Assembly: GCA_947247005.1 (NCBI GenBank)
Contig: OX365944.1
Span: 58,076,096-58,140,095 of the forward strand
DNA length: 64,000 nt
DNA from: Spisula solida
Taxonomy: Eukaryota; Mollusca; Bivalvia; Venerida; Mactridae
Direction of reading: 5' to 3'
Shown here piece by piece: positions 26,001 through 38,000 of the stretch. Below the pieces are notes generated by a model. That model worked only from the letters and a program-made list of their open reading frames with translations, was not told the origin of the DNA and did no database searches. Position 1 is the stretch's first letter. Each line of letters begins with the position of its first letter. The position numbers were made by a program, and so were the translations under genes.

Positions 26001-29000
26001 TGAGTCAGTCGTAGTGCAAGGCCATTCGGTTTTATCCCTGCCTAATTGGCCAGTGACTTCCGTCTTTGAGGGAGATTAGATTAAAATGTATAACAAATTG
26101 TCATTCTTATTTAAAACTCTTAGCTTTTTTATCATGGATACCCGGCACTTAATAATCAAATGCGTAAATGAAAAAGAACAATCGCTATAATTTAAGTAAT
26201 GTTATTTTTCTTAGAAACTAGAAACTTAACAAGTTTAAAATGCCACAAAACATGTTTGATACAAAAGCATTAACACTGCTGAAATACAGCTTCACATAGT
26301 TTAGATAAATATTCATGACCAATTCTAAAATGATGGCAACCAAAAAATGCTTAACTGCCCAACTGTTACACCTAGTTTTAGGTTAAAAGTACAGTCAACT
26401 CTCAATATCTCAAACTCGCCTATATTGGATTTTCAAATCTTTCATACTGTCTCTGGCCTAAACTACACATAAAGCTAGATTCCACAGACACACTAGAATG
26501 CCTAAGTGTGATGTTCGCAGATTTTTTTTAAAATACAGGGAAATTCCTAACAGGATAAAGGACGTTTCAACCCAAACTGTGACTTTGACCGGAGAAAAAA
26601 TGGCTCAAACACATCTCAAAATTTTTGTTATGTCAAAATAATTCCCATGGTCCCAAAAATTGACTGTACAATATTTGATTGCTTACCTTTTGTGTTTGTG
26701 GGGATGACTCTCCTTGTTTCTGTAACATAACAAGATAGTATTAAAGATATTATGAAAATTACCAAGGGAGATAAATAGTACATAAGGGAAACTAATACTG
26801 CACACTTCAGCTATAGTGGAGTACATGATAACTGTGAGACATCATATCAGAATTTATCTGTTGTATGAAATAACTTACAATATAGGGAAGTCAGACTAAT
26901 GTTCTTGTTTCTATAATCCCTTACATTGTAAATGTACCAGGATCTGGCTGTATCTTATTTCTCATGTTGATTCAAAGGACCAGCAGCTTATGGAGACTTG
27001 CTGGTCTGACAGGATTTGTGTTACTTCCTGTTTATGAAAACATACCACGCCGTTAATTGCAGTTGTAAATATAGACAAGATGTCAGCTGTTTAATTATGC
27101 TAATAAAAGGTCAAGAATCAAGCTATAATCTCTTTACTATACAAACAACTGACAGACAAGACAGTCACATGTAAAGGAATATAAACACACTACATTTACT
27201 TCTGAATCAGTTTACTCATTTTCTATTAACAATTTAGTATCAACTATCTCTCACCTCAAGATCCGCATACTGTACAAGTTTAACACCATTCTGTGATGCC
27301 AGAGATTGCACTTCCTCATTCAGTGTCTCCATGACAACTACAGTTTTGAGATTTGGAGTGGCGCTCATCCTACCCATGAGATTCTTTACTTTATCGTTTT
27401 TATCACAAACAATAAGGCTTAATTCAGCTGTAATCATAAAGAACAAACTGTAAATGAGGATGTTTGGCTTTGGTGCAATTACAGTACAGTCTATGTCTGA
27501 AATTCTCAGTTTCAAAGCCTGAAATTCTATTTTCAATATAAACATAGAAGGAAAATTCAGGATTCAAAAAACCTGAAATCAGGCACAGGCCTGATGTCAG
27601 TGCAACCTGAGTTAAAGACCACCTGAGAACATGGACCACTTTACTACTAAACCTATCTTCAAAGACCACACATATTATCGTCCATCAGACCATTTTCAAT
27701 GATTGTTATTCTGTTAAGACATACAACAAATAAATAAAGTACACTTGTGGCTGTTCCCATGGGGTGGTCATTAGAGACAAGTTTGACTATATAAAGTCAG
27801 CATTATTATAAACAGCATTCATGACAAACTCATGAACAATAATTTAACGTAAATTAAATAGCAAACAAAGAAGATTCACTCTATGTATTGATTGTTTCAC
27901 AGTTTGCTATAATTAATTCTACCTATTTGTCCACCTGAAAACTTCAAGGTGAAGCTTTTATTGACTGGGAATATAATTGAACATTTGCTCAAGGTGTTCA
28001 GCAATAAAATTGAAAACTGGCAACGAGTGGAGCTTAATTATCTGAATCCTGGGTTCAATGATCGAAATCCCAGAATCCCTGCACAAAGCCGGGTTCAAGT
28101 ATTTAATTCCCAGAATCCCTGCACGAAGCCGGGCTCAAATATCTAACTTCCAGAAACCCTGAAAGAACCCGGTTCAATTATTTAAATCCTTGAATATCTG
28201 CAAGGAGTCAAAAATATTTAAAGGCCTACTAAGAATGGGTTCAGTTATGAATGTCAAATCCCTGTACGGGATACCAGTACTGGATATCAACTCCAGGAAC
28301 AGTGATCAACATAAGTTATTTCACAGGAATTTGAGCAGGTAAATAACACAGGGTTGTAGAAATGAGCCAGTAGGCGGCAAAATCAACTGGCTATTAGAGA
28401 ATTCTTGTCGGTTACTTTTGTCAAGTTTTGACTATTTTCTTCTTTTCATTCACTTACTTTTAAAGTTAAACTGGCTAAATAAATACATTTCTACGCCCCT
28501 GATAAGTATATCAATAATGAGGTACTAACCTTGTACAATGATATGGTTACATGCCTCTACACCAAGTGTGTCGTACAGTGGTACAATACACATAGAATAC
28601 ATATATGATGCTTGCTCAACGATAATATACTGAAAATATATATAAACATCATACAGTGGTACAATACACATAAAATACATATATGATGCTTGCTCAACGA
28701 TGATGTACTGAAAATATATATAAACATCATACAGTGGTACAATACACATAAAATACATATATGATGCTTGCTCAACGATGATGTACTGAAAATATATATA
28801 AACATCATACAGTGGTACAATACACAGAATACATATATGATGCTTGCTCAACGATGATGTACAGAAAATATATATAAACATCATACAGTGGTACAATACA
28901 TAGAATACATATATGATGCTTGCTCAACGATAATATACTGAAAATATATATAAACATCATACAGTGGTACAATACACATAGAATACATATATGATGCTTG

Positions 29001-32000
29001 CTCAACGATAATATACTGAAAATATATATAAACATCATACAGTGGTACAATACACAGAATACATATATGATGCTTGCTCAACGATAATATACTGAAAATA
29101 TATATAAACATCATACAGTGGTACAATACACATAGAATACATATATGATGCTTGCTCAACGATGATGTACAGAAAATATATATAAACATCATACAGTGGT
29201 ACAATACACATAGAATACATATATGATGCTTGCTCAACGATGATGTACAGAAAATATATATAAACATACAGTGGTACAATACACAGAATACATATATGAT
29301 GCTTGCTCAACGATGATATACTGAAAATATATATAAACATACAGTGGTACAATACACAGAATACATTATGATGCTTGTTCAACGATGATATACTGAAAAT
29401 ATATATAAACATCATACAGTGGTACAATACATAGAATACATATATGATGCTTGTTCAACGATGATATACTGAAAATATATATAAACATACAGTGGTACAA
29501 TACACAGAATACATTATGATGCTTGTTCAACGATGATATACTGAAAATATATATAAACATCATACAGTGGTACAATACATAGAATACATTATGATGCTTG
29601 TTCAACAATGATGTACTGAAAATATATATAAACATCATACAGTGGTACAATACACAGAATACATATATGATGCTTGCTCAACGATGATGTACTGAAAATA
29701 TATATAAACATCATACAGTGGTACAATACATAGAATACATATATGATGCTTGCTCAACGATGATATACTGAAAATATACATTAACATTGCTACAACATTT
29801 TGGAGAGCAAATGTTTAAGAAATTTCTTATTTTACCAAAGATAAATGTCTTTGTTTTTACATAGTTACTACACTCATCAAAAGTTTTATTTACACACTTA
29901 GTTGTTTGGCTATTTTCATTCAACAAAACCGTTTAGGTAAACAAAATTTTAAGGAAAATCAGCAAAATTCTTTGAGTATAGACAGATTGACCTAACAAAG
30001 CACTGTACCATCCAGGGGTTCTTTTTGACTCTGGAGTACAGTCTGCGAAATTAGCACTTGTCCAGGACAAGTAATTGTTGATTCAGGAACTTCCGCAGTA
30101 ATTATGTAGATTAAAAGTAGGAAAACTATTCAGTTTAACTGATTTGGACAAGAAGATTAAAATTCTAAATTCAAAGACTAGAAGTAGGGGTTTTGAATCT
30201 TGAAATTTCCAAAAAGCCACATTTTGACCCTCAAGAGTTTGGATATTTTGCCTATAAAATGGTAAATTTAGTCCAAAGTATCAAAATGACCCTTCAGATT
30301 CCCCATACCACCACTTCATCAAGTAGGTTCTTATTATGAATGTATGATAGAGAATATTACCTCAGCTCTGTTCTGTGAATAGATACCAATATGTGTGGAG
30401 TTATCAGCAGCTTGTCCTAAACCTATCAACCCTGATCCAATATAACTGGCTTTAGTAAGCACCTGAAAAATATACATCATTCTAGCATAATGTTTCTACA
30501 ATATACATCACTCATGCATGAAATGTCTTTCTTTACAAAACAAGACGTTTTTAAAGCATGTATACTCAGTCAAATAGTCCTTGATGTCAAGTCATGGTGA
30601 CCTTGACCTTCTGATCTGTATATTAATAAGGGTCATCTACTGACATGATCAACCTCACAATAAAGACTGAAGCTCGTAGGCCAAACTGTTCTAGAGTTAT
30701 TGACCAGAAACTGTTTGGTCTACTGACCGACATGTACAAGGGGAGGGGATAATAAAATTTATTTACGACAATTATTTCTTTTGAAAATTATTGTGAAATT
30801 TGACAGGTCTTGCGTATTTCAACATTTAGTCTGTATAATCTGATAAAATCTTCTCATATTACTTCATACAGGAATTATACAGATCAATTTAACACTTTAC
30901 TCCATAGAGATGTATTTTGATGAAATTTTGAGAAAATAATGTGTATCATATGAGAAGTAGTTATGTTTCTGACATTACAGTACAACCTCTGTAGACCAAC
31001 ACCCTTTCGGAGCTGCAAATATTGGTTCTTTTATAATCGTGGTTTAATCTATAGTAAATATCAGCTTAGGGAAATTTGAAGTTGCTGTTATAGCGAGACT
31101 GTTGCTCTACAGAGGGCCACTGTGGAGTGGTTGTACTGTAAGAAATGAACAGAACTTGACATAATGTACAAACATACATCGTTATAGGAGATCCAGGTGA
31201 AGGGTTGTGTAGGACTTGGTTTCCATCCCAAACATCGACCATTGTCTGAAATACACAAAACAAGCAACATCAAATACAACATTATTTACAAATATTGTCC
31301 GCCGATGATGACACTAGCCTTTGTTTACAAATGAAAATTAAATGCATGTTTAATGTTCATTTTGTTCAATCTTGTGCATATTCACTTTCAATGATACTGT
31401 AAATATCTTAATTTTTGCGTAACCTTTATTTCGCGATTTTTCCGAAAAAATCAAAATTTTATTTTTCGCGAGAATGTTGAATTCGCGTCATTGAAAATGT
31501 CCAATTCGCGAATGTGTAGCAGCGAAAATATTTAATTCACGAGTGTTACAGATGCTATATGCTTCAACTGTATACACCTACATCTGTTTACTGCTTAATG
31601 TTTGTTTACTGGAAATCATAATCATAGTTGGACAAACACAAATTGGCCGGGCTAAATTTAGCACTAGTAAATAAACACAACAATGACCTTCACATCTAAA
31701 TAATCGAAACAATGTGTAGACATTGTCATGCTGCAATCATTTATCGTAAAGTGCCAGTGGCTCAGTGGTAACGCATCCGCCAATTGATGATGTACCTGAC
31801 ATTATATTTTTGTATGCAGGTTCAAATACTCGTTGTGTCTTTTTATCATAATTGTTTTTTCGTTTTCTTATCAATTTTAAATATAATAATTAAGATGAAA
31901 CAAAATAGAACGAAAACATCAACAGTAAATATATACTAGTAGAATTGATGGAAAAAATTGAAAGTCATAAAGTGACATTCAAACTCACGCGGAATAAAAA

Positions 32001-35000
32001 CATGACATTGTTGTGACTCGACCTTGCTCTGTACTGACTGAGCTATTTTCACGTCTGCTTTAGTGTTTAGTGTATTTTACAAAAGCACTATGCACTAACA
32101 TGAATGCGGATACGAATGTTATCGTCTTTAAAATAATGTAAGTAGGCTCCTACAAGCATTTCACGTACGATCAAGTGAACGTTTTTTCGGACGTACATGA
32201 TATCGGATACGCGAAAATAAATTTGTTACTGATTTTTCGCGAGAATCATGATTTCGCGTGTCAACAACCCTCGCGAATATTAGTGAAAATAAAACTCTCG
32301 CGAAAAAAAACGTGATTTACAGTATACTCTTTAAATCGACACTGATTAAAAGTGGTCAGTTGACTGTGCAGTGTTTAGTGTTTACGGTATATTATCCATG
32401 TTTATTTATTGATAAGTTTAGAGTTATCTACAGCAAACTATACATGGTTAAACAGTAAAGTATATCTTTCTGATATAAGCAATCATTTACAATTACCTTG
32501 AGAGACTGTCTAGTATTTCATTCTGACATAATACCTGACTGTAATCTATTTTTGTATCTTTGCAGGCTTTTTAACAATGAGATTCAACAGGCATTTATCA
32601 AACAAGAGGGCCATTGGCCCTAAAGCGCTCACCTGATGACTAGCAGTTTAGGCAGAATTAGTTTTTGTTATGATATATGACCTTAATATTTTATTTAGAT
32701 TTAACAGTGAAACACTTTGTGGCCAGGTTAAATAAAGATGAGGTAAAAAATGTGACCTCTAAAGTATAAACAAGGTTTTTCTTTGATGTGACATGGTGAC
32801 CTAGTTTTTGAGCCCCAGATGACCCAGTTATGACCTAGATTTCATAGAGACATACATTGTGCCCAAGTTTCATTAAGATCATGTATAAAATGTGACCTCA
32901 AGAGTGTTAACTAGGTTTTTCTTTGATGTGACCTGGTGACCTAGTTTTTGACCCCACATGACCCAGTTGCAAACCTGACCTAGATCTCATAGAGACAAAC
33001 ATTGTGACCAAGTTTCATTACAATTATGTCAAAAATGTGACCTCTAGAGTGTTAACAAGGTTTTTCTTTGATGTGACCTAGTGACCTTGGTTTTGACCCC
33101 AGATGACCCAGTTGTGAAACTTGACCTATATTTCATAGAGACAAACATTGTGACCAAGTTTCATTAAGATTATGTCAAAAGTGTGACCTCTAAGAGTGTT
33201 AACAAGGTTTTTCTTCGATGTGACCTAGTGACCTTGGTTTTGACCCCAGATAACCCAATTACAAACTTGACCTAGATTTCATAGAGACATACATTGTGAC
33301 CAAGTTTCATTTAAATTGTGTCAAAAATGTGACCTCTAGAGTGTTAACAATGTTTTTCTTTGATGTGACCTAGTGACCTAGTTTTTTACCCCAGATGACT
33401 CAATTACGAACTTGACCTAGATTTCATAGAGACATACATTGTGACCAAGTTTCATTAAGATTATGCCAAAAATGTGACCTCTAGAGTGTTAACAAGGTTT
33501 TTCTTTGATGTGACCTGGTGACCTAGTTTTTGACCCCATATGACCCAGTTACGAACTTGACCTAGATTTCATAGAGACAAACATTGTGACCAAGTTTAAA
33601 AAAGATTAAGTGAAAATTATGACCTCTGGAGTGTTAGCAGTCCAATTGTTGACCATGTACTGCGGACGGCGCACAACGGACGACGGACAAAAGGGTGATC
33701 ACAATAGCTCACTTTGAGCACTTCGTGCTCAGGTGAGCTAAAAACTGCAGAAGTAGGTCATTTTGAATAGATCGGTTTCATATTGAATATATTCTTTCCT
33801 ATTCATGGTTCATACAAAATCGATGGTTTGGCGGAAAACTATTGTAACTCGCTATAATTTACATTGGAGTTACAATAGTTTTCCGCCAACCCATCGAAAT
33901 TCTCTCACCAAAATTCAAGGACTATTCAAGGACTTTTGATGATAGAATAGGTATTTTCAACATTTACCAAGGTTCAATTGGATGAAATGTCATAATGCAC
34001 TGCCATGTTATACACTATTTCTAGTGACGTCAAACACAAGAATATCAGATTGCAATCAATTTATTACAATTAATTTCCAGTGACATTTGCACTCTTACAT
34101 TTCTGTACTTTCAGTTTTTGAGAAAAAAAGAGTGTTTCTGTTTAATTTTTTACGCAGATGATGTGCCACTTTGACAACATCCATAAACTTTTATGGATAT
34201 TCAAGGCCGTTCACCTAAATTCAAAGTTTATCAGTTAAATTCAAGTACCATTTAGGCATTTTTTCAAGGTAGCACTAAATTCTAGTACTTTTCAAGGTTT
34301 GAACCAAATTCAAGGACTTTTCAAGGCCTGTGCGAACCTTGCTATTTATAAAGAAACATTTTAACTTGATACCTTTATTGCAGTTTGTCTGAGACAATTG
34401 GTCCACTGAACATATATTTTGGTCATGTTTCAGTAACTTAAAGGTGCTGTCTCACATATTGGCGTATTGCAAAAACAAAATTGTCAAAATAAGATATAAT
34501 TATACAATATCAAGAGTGATTTAAATTGCTTATTTGCTATAAATCTTTCATAAAGCAACCGCGCCACTTTCTATTACATAAATACTTGGTAAAGTAGGAA
34601 TATATGTCATACAATTTTTTTTAGCTCCATCTGTGATTCAGCACCTTTAAATCGGTATAACCTGCATTTTACAAAATTTTCAGACATAAAAATGTCTCAT
34701 ATAAGGGAAAAGTGCCCGAGGAGAATCAACATTGATCCTACAACCTCTGATTGACCCCAGCTCAATTTATTGACAAGGACATGAGCAATGTGTTAAAAAT
34801 ATGTGCTGTATAACTATTATAATGTTATTGTGACCAGATTGATGGTTTCAAATAAAAATCTTAATGTTAAATAAGGTATAATTCCAGCATTGTTATTTTG
34901 TACAAAATTTAAACTTTTTATCTTCATTCCATATCATCTGCACAGCTTTACAGCAGCCAGAAACATTATGTTTCCATTCAATATTGTTACATAAACGAGA

Positions 35001-38000
35001 CCGGAAGTTATTGTTTATCTACAGTGTTTATGGGGACAATACAAACCCCTGATATTGTAAAGCGGACACCTGCTGCAAATTTGCAAAATCTACTTCAGAA
35101 ATGTAAATATTAATAAATATTTCAATCTCAAGGTTAATATGCTGCAGGAGTTGCAAAAGGAAATAAGAACACATTGTGCAAACATGTTAATGGCAATATT
35201 GGGACCACAAAAGAAACCTTAAATGTGGCATTCAGTGTTCACAAGGTATCTTTAAATTTGACCAGGAGATTTTGACTTAAAATGACCCACTTCCAAAACC
35301 AAACAAGGTTTTGTAAAGACAAATATTCTGGCCAAGTAGCATGATGACTGGAACCGAAAGCAACCAGTTGTGTTTTGTCTATTAGAAGATTTATACAAGA
35401 TTTATTCGACATGAACCAGCTTTGTTCTTTATATAATCAGAGAATTACGTCAATGCATCATGATGATAGTTTATATATACATCTAACCCTGTCTGTTATA
35501 TAAAACTGTAAACAATACATCATAGAAGCAGACTTTAACCAGCTGTGTTTATAATGGTATCCGCAGGCAATGCAATGTTCACTGATATACAGTCAAACCT
35601 GTGTCACTGGTCAACTAAATGACACAACAACCTGTCTCATACAGTAATCAGTAACAAATCATACTTGCAGTGGAGAGCGATGGCCTAGAGGTAGGGCATA
35701 CGCTTTTGGATCAAGAAGTCACTGGTTGGATCCCGTCGGTGCCACTGCTTAATTTCTCTGAGTAAGAATAACCCACAATGCTCCACTTGACCAAGGTGTG
35801 AATTGGTACCTGTGGGGGTGGTGTCTGTATATGTTTGAAATTTCTGGGCGCCGTACCTCGTTGTTGGCTGCACACAAACCAGGGAAAAGTTGTCTCCCCA
35901 GGGAGACTCAAGTACAGGTTTCCTTCTAGGTATCCCAATGACCAGGGGAAGTTAAATTTCAAAGGGTAATCAAATGGCTGAGGGCGGCCCTAGAAAACTG
36001 GTAACTTTTTTATCATTATTCAAAACATCTTTTGTATTATATAGCCACCTGCTTTAATCATTCACATTAGATAATCTGACAGCTTCAGACAGGTAGGATA
36101 GTATACAGATACAATGTAACAACTTCTGGGATACTTTACACTTGAGTTTCTTCAACATTCAACCTGACAACCACTATGTACCTTACATAACTTAAAGGAC
36201 AATTTACTTGTGCTGTGTTATCTAACTGGTGAAAAAGAACATGTACACAAAGTCCAGGGTTTCAACCGTCAACTCTCAGACTGGCAGTCATTATAAAGCT
36301 TTGACATTACTTAGAATTTCATAGAAATAAGTACAGTTATAATGCTTCAATCTGTGTTTATATCATCAGCATATATATCATACTATGACAGTATTTATCT
36401 CCATTGACCATCCCCAGTTTAATGTACTGCACCTGTGTGTCTGACCACATGACTATACCTGACCACATGTCAACAAACTTTGTATACCTGATGACTTGTA
36501 TACCAGACAAGTTGGCTTGGTGCATGTCCCATACTAGTATATCAGCCAATTTACATATCAATGTCACAGGAGATCGAAACATGAATCAATTATAAGTGCT
36601 TTCGAAGAAAAAAACAAGACTGTATTCAATAACACTTATGCCCTGGTGGAATCAGGGGCCATAACTCTGTTGAAATGTTAGATAGTGTTAACTATGGCGT
36701 TGACAATACAAGATGTTTATAATTGAACACTTCTTCACATTAATAAAAGTTTAAAGCCAAAGGATGCACTTTTTCAGATGTACTTTGTTCATATGAACTG
36801 TAATAAATCATGCATCTCATCTAGACTTTAATCCCACAACCTCTTAAAGATTAGCAGTCAATGCACTCTAGACTGAGCAGTGGGCAGAGTGTATGTATGT
36901 GCCGGACTATGACACACCAGACTATGTCACTGACATGTATCAACTGTACTATATATAATGGACATGTACATCACAAAGAATTTGACCTGATCCTGACCTT
37001 TATCCATGAATATTTTATAGGGTTCTTGCTTTGAATATATAATTTCCGTGAGCAAATTGTGCAATTTCTGCCTTCAGATTTGTGCTGGTATTACACCTTG
37101 AGCGTCTTTGTGATACTTCCCGCTTATGACAACATAAAACCGAGGTTATAAATATAGACAATATATCAGCTGTTAAATCATGCTAATAAAAGGTCAAGAA
37201 TCGTGTCAAATTCTCCGTACTATACCAAACTATTCCCTCATTCATACCAGATAATCTTGCTCCACGATTGAACAGATCATACAATGTCCGCACATTCTCC
37301 TCATCATAAGCTACTGGTGTTCCATTCTCAGCTTGCTTACTAATCTTTGCTCCTTTCTCTTCCTGCAAAACAAAAATGTACGTAAGTTACACCTGTAGTC
37401 ACAATACGGAGTATAGGCTTACTAGTGTCCTAGATGCATGTGTGAATGATAACAGACTGCGGCCATGGTCAAGTGGGTAGTCACTTGATTTGTAATCTGG
37501 CACTCCAAGTTTGATAACCGGTCGTCTCAGGTCAATTTTTTTACCCTTCCATCAAAATTTGACATCAATGATTATTTTCTTTCACATTTGACAAGGTTGT
37601 TCCCTCCTTATGGAAGGGTAAGTATAAAGTCCAGGAAAACTGGTCAGGTAAATAGGCCATCATACGAAACTGGAAAAAATTCTTGATAAACAGCGTTAGC
37701 CCAAATAAACAAACTGCATGATGAACTTATTCACAGAAGACGTTCATAAACTAACATTTTGATTCAACACTTTTGGGTCCCAATGTGGATACAATATTTT
37801 CAAGCCTGGCTACAATAGTATGTCCATTAGTGTGAAGTATATATTCCCCATAGATTAAGTTCTATCAAGACTTTACATAATGATGTTTTCACTCATATCC
37901 AGATAGACCATCACCATTAGAAATACTCCAGAGTGAAGATGTCTGTTACAATACTTAGTCAATTATAATATCAAAAGCATAAGAATGAGACTGTACTCAA

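Larger units (their letters stand above)
31397..32322. mobile_element. TA-flanked composite element with two convergent tRNA-like modules
   Basis: The ends CTGTAAAT..ATTTACAG are inverted repeats flanked by TA dinucleotides (31395-31396, 32323-32324). TTTCGCGA/TCGCGAAA-rich subterminal stretches occur at both ends. A TA duplication suggests a Tc1/mariner-like MITE. Inside are a plus-strand tRNA-like head (31751-31838) and a minus-strand one (31974-32050). It lies in the ACSL intron between exons 2 and 3. Confidence 0.7.

Noticed and set aside
28525..29926. Series of 80-132-residue minus-strand frames ([11 protein letters not shown]... repeats)
   Set aside because: They are frame variants of the 78-bp array at ACSL exon 5, except for the last 100 nt that are the real exon.
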